64,000 nt of DNA. Origin: Cunninghamella blakesleeana. Lineage: Eukaryota; Mucoromycota; Mucoromycetes; Mucorales; Cunninghamellaceae. The position numbers and the translations under genes are program-made. Below the pieces are notes generated by a model, which did not search any database, had not been told where the DNA came from, and worked only from the letters and a program-made list of their open reading frames with translations. Below, piece after piece: positions 35,786-47,314 of this stretch; within the stretch, counting starts at the first letter, position 1; every line of letters begins with the position of its first letter. The stretch lies in NCBI GenBank assembly GCA_017871115.1, contig JAFCIZ010000005.1, positions 2,774,501 through 2,838,500 on the forward strand, read 5' to 3'.

Positions 35786-36523
35786 ATGAGTACCTATGAC
35801 GATACCACCTTTTTTGAAAAATATCAGTCCATGGATCGATCCCAAAAAGGATTAGAGGGTGCAGGTGAATGGCCAGCTCTTCAAAAGTTATTACCTGATT
35901 TTAAAAACAAACGAGTTTTAGATATTGGGTGTGGGTATGGGTGGCATTGTTTTTATTGTATCGAACAAGGGGCTTCTTCCGTAGTTGGGATTGATCCCTC
36001 ATTAAAAATGCTTCAAGTGGCTGAATCCAAAAAAGCAGAAAAAGATATTCCGATGAATAACCAAATCACTTTTCAGCAACTTCAAATGGAAGATATGGAT
36101 TTTGAAAAAAACTCGTTCGATGTGGTAATCAGTAGCTTAGCCTTTCATTATACCATGGATTTTGATTTAGTGGTTAAAAAGATCAACCATTTTCTTCAAC
36201 CTGGCGGTCAACTGGTGTTTTCTGTAGAACATCCCATTTTTACTTCTTATGGTTCAGGGGATTGGTATTATAACGAAAAAAAGGAAATCGATCATTGGCC
36301 AGTGGATCATTATTTTAAAGAAGGTGCTCGGTTCCCAAACTTTCTTGGTTGTCAAGTGAAAAAGTATCATAAAACACTAACCACTTATATTAATACATTA
36401 TTAGTAAATGGATTTCAATTGAATCAAGTAGTAGAGCCTTTACCAGAACCGGAAATGTTAGCTAAATGGCCGGATGAAACTCGTCGTCCTATGATGTTGT
36501 TGATTTCGGCTACTAAATTATAA
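35786..36523 (+). CDS. Class I SAM-dependent methyltransferase, bacterial-type, intronless
   Basis: Single-exon 245-aa methyltransferase of unknown substrate. The Rossmann core has RVLDIGCGYGWHCFYCIEQG (motif I, SAM glycine loop), VVGIDPSLKML (acidic motif II), FDVVISSLAFHY (motif IV) and LQPGGQLVFSVEHPIF (post-motif). The C-terminal part, KYHKTLTTYINTLLVNGF and ETRRPMMLLISATK, looks like the COG2226/2227-type methyltransferases common in Firmicutes. Most other genes here of this length have introns; this one has none. Its start lies in a purine-rich context (ACAAAACAAAAATG). Transfer from bacteria followed by fungal use is plausible but not shown. Substrate and pathway are unknown, and no neighbouring biosynthetic gene helps. 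Confidence 0.8.
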   Translation: MSTYDDTTFFEKYQSMDRSQKGLEGAGEWPALQKLLPDFKNKRVLDIGCGYGWHCFYCIEQGASSVVGIDPSLKMLQVAESKKAEKDIPMNNQITFQQLQMEDMDFEKNSFDVVISSLAFHYTMDFDLVVKKINHFLQPGGQLVFSVEHPIFTSYGSGDWYYNEKKEIDHWPVDHYFKEGARFPNFLGCQVKKYHKTLTTYINTLLVNGFQLNQVVEPLPEPEMLAKWPDETRRPMMLLISATKL

Positions 36524-37547
36524 ATTTTATTATAAAAAATAAAAAGAAATATAAACACAGTTGTGTTTTATGAAAAACAATTATTTTTGTATATTTATAA
36601 ATAAGTATCCAAATAAAGATCCAAGTGTGAAATTTTTTTATGTACAAAAGTCATAGTTGTAATAAATATTATTACATCTTTTTCGCCAACATGATACGAT
36701 GAAGTGAGTGGTATTCAGCCAATAGAATTAACATCATCAACTTTCTTCTGATAGTACACAAGACAATACGTGTATGAAAGAGCCTTATAAACATACTATC
36801 AATAAGGATCGTAAGGCTTTTGGACCTAATAGCCAAGTACACTCATTATTTAATGTATTTTCAATAAAAATAGCATGAAAGGGAATATTTAAAAGCTAAT
36901 TGTAAAATAAAAAACAATAAAGCTAAGAAAACGTAAGCCAATAGGATTTTTATTTTATAACCATCATGTTTCAATATATCCTGAATTTTTCATCAAAGGT
37001 AAAGGTATATTATAGGAAAATTTGACCACCATTTGGCTCCTCTGGAATTGGAGATAATTTAAACCTACAATTCACAAAATTCTCCTCAGTATAAGAACAT
37101 ATATGAGCCTTTCATTCACTATTTTAAACATTCTGTATAGTATACCTATTACAAGCTTGAATATAACGCTAGTAGTTTATTTGGAAAAATATTATATTTA
37201 TTGTTAAACGTTAAAGATACTAGTAATGAGCTTTAATTAAAGAAATGGAAATCAAGAGAGCTTCTTATTTAACTGAACAATAGCAATCAAAAAATGCTTG
37301 ATAAAAGTACTCAATTTAAGTACATTAAAACTTTACACCAGATATAAGATAAACAAAGTTTTAGCAATGACTTTCATTAGTAAGAAATATATAGTACAAT
37401 TAATAAATGAAAAGGTTACTAATATAATGGTAATATTAATTTAGTAATTTTTCTATAGGTTTAATATTGTATTTTAAGATTTTTATAAATTTTAGTAATT
37501 AAGGTATTTTTTTTATTGAAATAATAATAATAATAATAATAATAATG

Positions 37548-37578
<31 letters not shown>

Positions 37579-37680
37579 TAAATAATACACAGTATTTAAA
37601 AGAGATAAAAATAAGAGAAAGAAAGAGAGTGGTATGGATGTATATTTTTCTATTTCTTTCAGTTTTTCTATTTCTTTTTT
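36524..37680. other. Intergenic region with possible transposon debris
   Basis: Between about 36690 and 36870 the composition is less A/T-rich, and it begins TGATACGATGAAGTGAGTGG, reminiscent of the first bases of the LTR at 27361 (TGATATGGTGAGTGG). It may be an old solo LTR of a related family, but no second border was found. At about 37020-37090 a short minus-strand frame reads CRFKLSPIPEEPNGGQ with no partner. A (TAA)n/(TA)n microsatellite lies at 37524-37572. Confidence 0.3.
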
Positions 37681-39449
37681 TTATAAAAGCGAGCCATTTA
37701 AATGTTCACTAAGAATTGTATCAGAGACTGCCATCATCATATGTTGAATTAATAAAGCATTTGTTGCGTCCGTAAAGTGAACATGAACCGTTTTTTGTTT
37801 ATCTTGCATTAAGTTTTGAAATCTTTTCTTAAAATAATTTTTAGATTGGTCAAAACCATTATCAGGACCTAAAAAAAATGGATATTAGTTTAAACATAAT
37901 TATGTATATCATTATCTTTTTTTGTTTTGTTTTGTGTAAATTACCAGTATAATCACCAAAATGAATAGATATTGGCTTCGTTGCAATCTTTTTTTGAAAT
38001 ATGTCGATTTTATTCAGTAATAATATCATACTTGTTTTTTTAAACCATCGAGAATTACATATAGTATTAAATAACATAAGTGCTTCATGCATTTGATTCT
38101 AAAGAGAAAAAAGAAAAAAGCAAATAAGTTATATAAATATATACTAATTCACACAATTGAATAGATCAATATATAGATATAATATGACGTACTGAATCAT
38201 GATCTTCAATTAAGCACTGATCATATCCACTTAAGGCAACCACAAATAATATAGCCGTTACATTTTCAAAATAGTGTAACCATTTTTTTCTTTCGCTACG
38301 CTGACCACCTACATCTATTAAATGATACATTAATGGTCCAATACTAAATTTAATATCATCAATCCCAGTAGTTTTCTTTTTAGATCGTATAATATCTTGA
38401 TCGGAGGGAAGATAGCCTGGGGACCATAAAACATCTAAGCGTTTAAAAAAACTTTAAAAAAAATTGCACGTGAGAAAATGGCTTCCATTTGAAATTCTTT
38501 TTTTCTTTCTTCTATTTTATTACTAGGGTAAGTTTTCATTAAAAGCAACAGTCATGCCATTGGTATATATATATTGAACGCCAGCATCCAACCAAAGTTT
38601 TTGTAAAGGTAAATAATAATTTTCAGGAAATATAGGCTTGGATAAATCAATGTCATTATCGAATAATATAAAGTATTTCTAATTTAAGAAAATAATAAAT
38701 AAAATAATATATATATATACAAATATATATAAAATTTGAATGAATGGATTTAAAAAACTTGTGAGTTTTTTCAAGGTAGTACAATGATTCCTTACCTGCA
38801 ATTCGGAATTTTCCAAAGGTATATTATAAATGGTTAAAGATTGAATTAAATATTGCATTGAACAATAGATATTTTCATAAACTATTGGTCTATATTTCTT
38901 TCTTTCTTCGTCATGATAACCAGATACATGAGTTAATTTCATTTGTTTCAATATAGTTGATTTACCTTTTTTTTTTTTTAAACAATAAAATATAATATGT
39001 TGAGTTTATAATTATTTTTTTTTTTTTTTTAGTTTGTATATGTGCGCGCACGCTCGTGTTTTGGTTCGTCCATTGACTTTCTCGCTCGAAAAATGAGACG
39101 AAGAGAATAACATTTTCTTGTTTTTTTTTCCTATTATGTTTTACCCGATTCACCAGCACCTAAAATGGTAATAAAACCAAAGATGGTGATATAAAAGAAA
39201 TTAGATAGAAGATTAGAACAAATTATAAGTAATAGCAATAATAATAAATTGTTTATTAATGATAATGTTAATATACATGATAACAGTGATATTTAAAGTT
39301 ATCTAAAAGTGTAATATATTATTACCTAACAATAATATTTTCACTTCATTTTTCATTCGCTTTAAATCTTCTTTGATTTGTTTATCAATTGCTCTATTAG
39401 CAACAGTATTTTCACCCCGTTTAAATAAACCACTGTTTTGATTTCCCAT
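37681..39449 (-). CDS. Divergent heterotrimeric G-protein alpha subunit
   Basis: G-alpha subunit for receptor signalling at the plasma membrane. Seven exons: 39449-39326, 39159-39145 (15-nt micro-exon), 38965-38796, 38678-38524, 38451-38193, 38098-37945 and 37868-37681. All phases close to give 354 aa, the classic length. The N-terminus MGNQNSG fits N-myristoylation but lacks Cys-3 for palmitoylation. The P-loop GAGESGKST is spread over three exons. Switch I reads IIRSKKKTTGI, where the usual RxRxKTTGI would place the GTPase Arg; here it is Lys. Switch [14 protein letters not shown] keeps the catalytic Gln. NKID is intact. The G5 motif is TDAT instead of TCAT. The C-terminus is NGSLL. Intact frame and splice sites argue that it is used. 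It shares introns and core sequence with the canonical G-alpha at 48-49 kb. Confidence 0.92.
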
Positions 39450-40152
39450 TTTTATTTATTTATATGATAGACAATGATAGTTGATGCGTATCGACTTTCT
39501 TTTAATTATGAAAATATAAAGAAAAACAGTGTAAAATTTAATAAATGGACTTGTATATTTCCTATGTTTTTATACCTTCTCTTTTGGTTTCTAGCTTTTT
39601 ATTTTATTTCCTATAGTCTATTTTTATTATTAATAATAGATAGGAAGAAATAAAGCAAGGGACAGTAGGTTTTTCAAAAGATACTTTAATGTCAAAAAGA
39701 AAAAATAATACAAAATACAAAAAAAAAAAGTTTAAGAAGAAGGAAAGAGAGAGAGAAAATAAAAAAAGGGGGAAAAGGAAAATATAAAAAAAGTTTAAAA
39801 ATATATAAAATAGAGGGAAACTTAGATTGTTGCTGCAGTCGAAAAAAAAAAAATTCAGATACACAAAAAAAAAATAAAACCTTCTCTTACTGTGACACTA
39901 AAAAAGGAATTTTATTCCACCCTTTTTATTTACTTTTTTAACACTTTTTCTCCACTGGATTTATTCCTTTTTTTTTTTTTTTTTTGATTCATGCCCTTTT
40001 TTTTTTTTTTTTTTTTTTATATACACATATTTTTTCCTTCTTCTCCCTCTTCCTTTTCTTACCTATGTTAAGGTTTGTTTTCTAATATTACGTAAATATA
40101 CATTTTTTAAAAATGAAAAGTCAAGTTTATTTTTTTATATTCATTTAATTTA
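39450..40152. other. Intergenic region between G-alpha and RhoGAP genes
   Basis: About 700 bp of A/T-rich sequence with a purine tract (39722-39790) and long T-runs (39969-40019). The minus-strand frame through the purine tract is Phe/Leu/Ser low-complexity, so it is not a gene. It holds the G-alpha promoter and the RhoGAP 3' end. Confidence 0.55.
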
Positions 40153-41937
40153 TTATTGAGTGGGAATCGGAGAATCCCGAGGATCGATGTTAGTGGTGAT
40201 ATTATTTGTTGATACTGATGATGATGATGATGACGATACTGGTACAGTTCTTATCGATTTCCATCTTCGAGATGGGGGTGATTTTTGATATTGAGACGAT
40301 GCATTAGGTACAGATTGTTGTCTTTCTCTTTTAATGGATATAAATGAAATAACGGATTTATTTTGTTGAGAAGAGCCTGGTAAGGTTTTTGTTCGTCGTA
40401 TAGACGATGAAGAAGAAGTTGAAGAGGTAGGAATAGGTTCTTCTATAGAGGAAATATATTTATTATCTTTGACTTGTACCATGGATTTAGAGGACTGTAG
40501 GTTATAAAAGGAAGGGGATGATTGTTGTGTTGTTGTTGTTGTTGATAAATTCATAGGCGAATGAATTAAAGATGACATGGAATGCGTATCTAAAGGCGAG
40601 GCATATAATGGATGAATAGCTTTTTCATTAGTGTATAGTATATCGTTTGGAGTAGACATGGAATGCTGCATCATGATGGATGTTGGAAAGGAGGATGGTG
40701 GCGGATCAGGTCGGGTTAAACATTCGGCTGGTATAAATGGGTATTTCTTTTTTGGCATATGAAATTGCTCTTGGTGCTTTAATAAAAATTCTAAAATGAC
40801 TTGGGATTCTTTATAGCCCAATGGATTTAATTCATCGTCAGGGTGTGATAAAATACCCTATATAAAAACAAAGAGATACATGAATGAATGGCTGCGCAAC
40901 AATCAAGCCAAAATAAAAGATGGCTATTCCTTTTTTATTTTTTTATTCTTTTTACTTACAGGAGCAAATAGTGAGGCTAGAGAAGGAATATCCATTCGAG
41001 TAAGATGGCTTGTTAATGAAAAAAGGTTTAAGAGATCCAATAAATAGAGTAGTAAAAATTGATTTGGTAATGGAATCCGATCAATAAGCGTTTGAAAGGC
41101 TTGTATTTTTTCTTCGGAAGTAGAATATTCCTGACCTAAAAATAAAATAAAGTATAATTGTTATAAAATCACAAAAAAATTAAAAACAACAAATAACCTT
41201 TCATTTCTTATTTTTCCATATATATATAATTACCCATTGTTTTTTTAAATAAAGGATGGTATTTTAAAGGGATGACAGGTTCAGGTAAATAGTTTAAAAA
41301 GCGTCTCATGATATTGGATACGTCATGGACATTAAATCCTTCCCATGTTAAATGAACACCATAGTGGGTATCAGGGGTATCGAATAATGCTTGTAATTGA
41401 CTAATTCTTTTTGAACTACCCGAAAGTCGAAAAATCCCTTCAACGGTTAGGCCTATTTACAAAAAAGGAAAAGAACAATACAGATACACACGCCCATAAA
41501 AAAAATAATCAATCAATATTACATATATTAAATAATATTAATAATATCATCTTTTTTTTTTTTTTTATTACCATGTTCTTTTAAATAAGATCCACATTTT
41601 GCTATCACTGTCGGTATTACTGCTACACATGGTGAATTGGTTTCTTCATCAATAAACGTTATGGTTGTATAAGCATATTGTATTGAATGTAGTAAGGGAA
41701 TACCAAAAACTCCTTTTACTAAATATAAACAGTAATAATAATAATAATAACAATAATAATATATAGGTAAATAAAAAGAATTTCTTTTATATAGCTTTTC
41801 TTTATTTTACCTGGAAAAGCTAACTTGGTATCTGTTTTATTAATCTGATTAGTGGTTACTTTTTTCCACCAAGCTTTGACTAATTTTTTTTGTGTTAATT
41901 CATCAGAAGTATTATTATTAATTTGTAAAGTTGACAT
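40153..41937 (-). CDS. RhoGAP-domain protein with Ser/Thr-rich tail
   Basis: Second predicted Rho-family GTPase-activating protein of the window. Five exons: 41937-41811, 41718-41572, 41452-41234, then about 41137-40963 and 40858-40153. The N-terminus is short (MSTLQINNNTSDEL), with a KAWWKKVTTNQ segment. The RhoGAP domain begins VKGVFGIPLLHSIQYA, carries the arginine finger in VEGIFRLSGSSKR, and continues with MRRFLNYLPEPVIPL and RMDIPSLASLFAPGIL. The last 200 residues are Ser/Thr/Pro-rich and probably disordered or phosphorylated. The overall plan (GAP domain near the N-terminus, disordered tail) resembles the protein at 3.1-4.9 kb, but the two are not close duplicates. The target GTPase is unknown. 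Confidence 0.87.
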
Positions 41938-42360
41938 GCTTTTTAATATAGTGATATGATAAATATGCTGATAGGGATATATTATTAATAAAAAATAAAA
42001 AGTAAAAAAATAGAATATATGAAAAAGAAAAAAGGTAGTAATAAAAAAAAAGATTCAATGAAAAAGAGGGTAATAATAAAAAATAATAATCGATAAATCT
42101 GACCCATTGAAACCCCGACTCATTTTTTTTTTTAAGGAAATACTATTTTAAAAATAACAAATCTCCACATTTTTTTTTTTTTTTGATTTTCTACTTTTTT
42201 AAAAATCTAGACCAATATAAAAATAGATGCATTAAGTCAAAATTAATATATAGGTTTATTATTCATTTGTTTATACAAGTTTTTTTTTTGAAAAAGTAAA
42301 AAAAAGAGAAAGTGATAAGATAATAAAATCTAAAACTATTTACAAAGGAAAATTAAAATA

Positions 42361-42402
<42 letters not shown>

Positions 42403-42461
42403 GATAAAAAGAGAGAAAGATGGAACCCCCCAAAAAAGTATTTAATAATAATAATCTATAT
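41938..42461. other. Intergenic region with (AAT)n repeat
   Basis: Upstream region of the RhoGAP gene. It contains an (AAT)n tract of about 12 units at 42361-42397. No gene was seen. Confidence 0.55.
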
Positions 42462-42713
42462 TCAAAAATGACCTTGTTGTTGATGACCAGAATTGGTAAT
42501 ATTAGTAGGGAATACATTTAACGTATGACAAGGAACCCGATGAAGCTGAGCTTGGGTATAAAGAGAGATCTGTCGAGCATATTCATATTGTGCCATTTTT
42601 AACAATTGATCACGTCTTGATATTCTATTACTGTTTATCGACGATTTCTGAATTCTGTTATTATTACTGGTTTTTTGATGAAGAGAAGTAGGTGGAGTTT
42701 TTATATAAAGCAT
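42462..42713 (-). CDS. Small unknown protein of 83 aa
   Basis: A single-exon frame of 83 codons with a normal residue mix. The centre, SRRDQLLKMAQYEYARQI, looks like an amphipathic helix, and the ends are basic or Gln/Asn-rich. No signal peptide, membrane segment or known domain was recognised. It lies head-to-head with the BRO1 gene, with about 670 bp between the starts. It may be a conserved short fungal protein, or chance; transcript evidence would settle it. Confidence 0.4.
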   Translation of the reverse strand: MLYIKTPPTSLHQKTSNNNRIQKSSINSNRISRRDQLLKMAQYEYARQISLYTQAQLHRVPCHTLNVFPTNITNSGHQQQGHF

Positions 42714-43384
42714 ACTAGTATTAATAATGTATTTATATAAATGTATGTGTGTGAATTAGAATTTTAGTTACTATAGTAAATATAGTAAATAGTATGGTAT
42801 AGTAATAATAACAACAATAGTTATAAAATAAAAAGGAAGAAGGAAAAAAAAAAAAAATTAAAAAAATGAAATCCTTTTTTTATTTTATATATGTTCTTTT
42901 TTTTTTTAAAAAAAAGAGGGAGGTTAAATACAATAAAAATAATCCATATGATGTCATGGATACCCAATTATATGATAATATATTTTATAACAAGGAAAAT
43001 TCGAGTTTTCTTAAATGATTAGCTTAGATCATTATGTCAATGACTCAGTACTACCGTATAGAAAAAAAAAAAAAACGGATAATCTCAGAACACCAATCAA
43101 TTTTAATGATTTGTTTATATATAAAACTTGAAATGACGCACTTGCAAAAAAAAAAAATCAAAGAAAAATTTGAGTAGTGAGATGACGGAGATTAAATCCA
43201 CTCTATGAAAAAATGCAGCCATGAAAAAAAAAAAAAATACTCTCATCATTTTGTCTTTTTTCGTTTATAAAAGCGTATCTTTTTCTTGTTTTAGTATATA
43301 CCCTTTAAATAATAAAAATATTATATCATCTTTATTTATTTAGAAAGATAAAGAAAGATAAAAAAAAAAAACTAGTGGCACTAA
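42714..43384. other. Divergent intergenic region upstream of the BRO1 gene
   Basis: A/T-rich spacer with several A-runs. It contains CACCAATCA at 43091-43099, a CCAAT-type element about 290 bp before the BRO1 start. No gene was seen. Confidence 0.4.
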
Positions 43385-46300
43385 ATGAGTCAATTACAAA
43401 TACCCTTATTATATGCTCCTTTTAAAGAAACTGATGAAGTGGACTGGATAAGACCTTTAAAACGTCATATCTCTCAGGTTTATCAACAAAACCCTGATGA
43501 TTATAAAGAGGAAACGTATACAATACATCGTTTAAGACAAGACATAAGAGGAGCTGGGAAAGATCTTACTGGACGTGACTTATTGTATCGTTATTTTGGC
43601 CAACTAGAACTTTTAGATTTACGTTTCCCTATTGATGAAAAACATATAAGAGTCTTATTTACTTGGTAATATAAACTAAAATAAACAAATTAGAGAAAAT
43701 TGAATACTATAATATAAACATATTTATGATATGCGTTCTTTTTTCTTTATATATCTATTGCTTTGTTTTAGGTACGACGCTTTTAATGAAACTTCTACTT
43801 CACAGTATTCACTTGCCTTTGAAAAGGCTTGTGTCATTTTCAATATTGCTGCCACCTTATCTGCAATAGCAGCTTCACAAAATAGAGCTGATGCTGATGG
43901 AAGAAAACGCGCCTATAATTTTTTTCAAGCTTCGGCCGGAATGTTTCAGTACATCAACGATAATTTTTTACACGCACCATCCAAAGATTTACATAAAGAT
44001 ACCATCCAATTACTAATCAACTTGATGCTCGTTCAGGCACAAGAATGCTTTTTAGAAAACAGTTTAAGAGAAAAGAAAACGGATGCCTTGATTGCCAAAT
44101 TAGCTAGTCATACAACATGGACCTATGGAAATTTAATAGACCAAATTAACGAAGCTATTTCATCTCGTGGTTTGAAATTAGATCCTACTTGGCTAGTCTT
44201 ATGCCAAGTGAAACAAAAATATTATCAAGCATTAGCTCAACTACACCGCTCTCAAGCTTGCTATATAAATCATCAGTATGGAGAACAAGTAGCAAGATTG
44301 GCATGGGCTGAAAAATTAGCAAAAGAAGGCGAAAAATTGGCCACTCAATTGGCTTCTTTGTCAAAAACATCGTCATCAGTTACTACCACCTCCATTCTTA
44401 TTTCTTATATTGGAAAAACAAATCAAGATGCTACTACCACCGGAAACGACCATACTACGACAAAAAATGCCGATAATAAAGAGCATGCGTACGGCTGTTT
44501 CGTGGATATCTGTCATACACTACAGGCTTCTTGTTTAGAAAAATTAACAACAGCCGAACGTGATAATGATCTTATATACCATGACCAAGTACCTCAAGAA
44601 TCTATACTGGTCCCTATTGATCGCTTAAAAGCTGTAAAAGCCGTTCCTATCCATGAATTATATAGTAGTACAGATGCAAGTAAAGTCATTGGGCCTGATA
44701 TTTTTCAGCGTTTGATTCCTCTATCTATCCATGAAGCTTCCTCTCTTTACTCCGAAGAAAAAGCTGCCTTAATACGTCGTGAAACTGAAAGATGTAATGT
44801 GGCCAAAGCAGAATATTCAGCAGCTTTAGATTACATGAAATTACCCCAATGTTTACATAAATTTAAATCAGTACAAAAATCAGATGCTTCCATCACTACA
44901 TCTATATTAAATACATTTGCATCACCACCAAAACAAGTCAATCAGTGGGCCAATGAAATCAAAGCAAACGAATCGGCTGGATCTGCCACAGCAATACAGG
45001 TATTAATAGATCAATTGCAACATGCTTCTCAAGAAACAAAAGCTACCTTGGATCATATCTCTCTTCAATTAGATAAAGAGATGGGTGCTTGTGAAAGTAT
45101 GAGAGTGAAGTATGGGAATGATTGGTTACAGGATCCTTCTGGGGTATTAACAAAAAATTATCGCCAAGATTTACGAACTCATATAGAGACATTAACCAAT
45201 GCTCAGGCATCAGATCAACAGATTATTCAAAAATATCATCTCATTTCGAATGAGTTGGCCATTTTAAAACAAGGCGCGGATAGCCAAGCTTTAGAAACTT
45301 TATTTACAGATTCACTTTCGTTCAATGAACAATTGTCACCTTCTCATCATCAGGAAAATGCTATCTTAGATCTACAGATTGATGTAGGGCTTGGAAATAA
45401 AACGATGGAACAAAAAGTCAATAAAATCGAAGCAATTTTGAATAAATTAGATACATTACAAAAAGATAGAGGAGAAATATTGGCTGATCTTAAAGACAAG
45501 GTAAAGAAATAAAATAAAATATATATAAAAAAAAAAAACTAATTTATTTAATATTCCGTATTTTATTTTTAATGTAGACAATGAAAGATGATATTACTCA
45601 GATTCTTGTACTTAATAAAAAGAATACAAACGCAGAACAACAAATCTTTACTACACAATTAGGTAAATATCAATCTCACCAACAGCAGATTTCAACATCT
45701 ATATATCAGCAACAGCAAACCATTCAAGAACTTGGTACAGCATTTAAGCAGTTGATGGAATTAGATGAAGCACGAAAATTACAATCACGATGGGATACAG
45801 CAGAGAGACAACATCATCAAGTGGTTAAAAAATTAAACACTACTTTTACAGATTATCAGTATATTAAGGAAACACTTAAAAACGGTATTGTATTCTACCA
45901 ACAATTAGCTGATGTGGTCCAATCGCTTGAAAAGAATGTGGATCATTTTGTAAACCAAAGAAAAACAGAACGAGAAGAATTAGCAGATGCCATTGAACAA
46001 AGCCGTAGCCATCATGAACAAGAATTATTAAAACAACAAATCGGTCAATATACAACAAAACAAGAGACAATTCTTCCTATAAATACAAATACAACTAACA
46101 CCACTAATGCTATCACAACAACAACAGTGAATGATTCTAATTTTATAGATACAAATCAATCTTTACATGATCAATTGGAACAAAAAATGAAGGAATTAAC
46201 TTTCTCTCATCCTCATCCTACTTCTAATGCTATACCACCACCTATTCAAACAAATAATATTAATAATGATGATATGAATAATAATCGCTTAGTTTCCCCT

Positions 46301-47314
46301 TCCAATCAGATGACTTCCTCCTTTACACCTATGATGATACCTAATCATTCTTTATATCAACCACAACCACAGCCACAGCCACCAATGCAACAACAACAAC
46401 AACAACAACAACAAATCCAACAATCGCAGCCACCAATGCAACAACAGCAAATTCAGCAACCACATCAACAACCACAGCAACAGCAAATCCAACAACCGCA
46501 ACAGCAACATGTGGCTATAGCAACTCAACCTCTATCACCTATGATGCATTATCCATTATCTTACGATGTGATGAATTTATCATATAATAATAATAATAAT
46601 AATAATAATAGCAACAATGTTGGTCCATCAACTCCTCATTCTCAACCACCTCCACCACTATTACCACAACAGCAGCAACAACAATATCCATCGGAGCAAC
46701 ATTATCACCAACGCCATCCTTCTACTTCTTCTTCTACTTCTGGATATCAACCAATGTCCGCTTATTCTGCATCATCTTTTACAAATCAACCATCTCCTTC
46801 TCTCCCTCCATTACAACAACAGCAATATATAGCATCTAATATACCTTATACGGCATCACCTCAAAGTCCTATTTATCAGCAACCACCACTCCCATCATCG
46901 TCTATGATGAATATACCATCTTATCAGTCTACACAACAACAACAACAACAACCGCCTATGCTACCACCTAAGCCGGAAGAAGTGAAGCGATCCATGTTGG
47001 CATCTCAATCTAATCAATTATATGGATCTACTCCTTCGCCCACTTACGGTATTGCACCATCATCATCTACACAGTATCAACCGCCACCTTTATTACAACA
47101 ACAACAGCAACAGCAACAGCAGCCAGTAATGAATTATTATCAAACTTATCCATCTCCACAACAGCAGCCATCTACTTACTATACTCCAACCACGTCTCAG
47201 TTTAATAGTAATAATAACAATAATAATAATAATAATAATATATCTAATATCAATCAACCATCCTATTATGCTCACCAACCGCCAATCAATCAACAACCTT
47301 CGTTAATGGATTAA
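43385..47314 (+). CDS. BRO1-domain ESCRT-associated protein (Bro1/ALIX type)
   Basis: Adaptor that links ESCRT-III to cargo and deubiquitination in multivesicular-body sorting, or, in the Rim20 branch, to pH signalling. Three exons: 43385-43665, 43772-45500 and 45578-47314, giving 1,248 aa. The BRO1 domain covers about residues 1-370, with PLLYAPFKETDEVDW, FEKACVIFNIAATLSAIA and LMLVQAQECFLE. A coiled-coil V domain follows (about 400-790). The last 450 residues are Gln/Pro/Asn-rich, with CAA/CAG runs at 46386-46510 and 47095-47122. The YPS/YPxL-like and Pro-rich tail is typical of Bro1 and ALIX, but this one is much longer than the roughly 850 aa usual for them. Class (Bro1 or Rim20) is not decided; a Pro-rich tail favours Bro1. 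Confidence 0.9.

Noticed and set aside
39604..39864. 86-codon minus-strand frame
   Set aside because: Phe/Leu/Ser low-complexity from a purine tract; no support.
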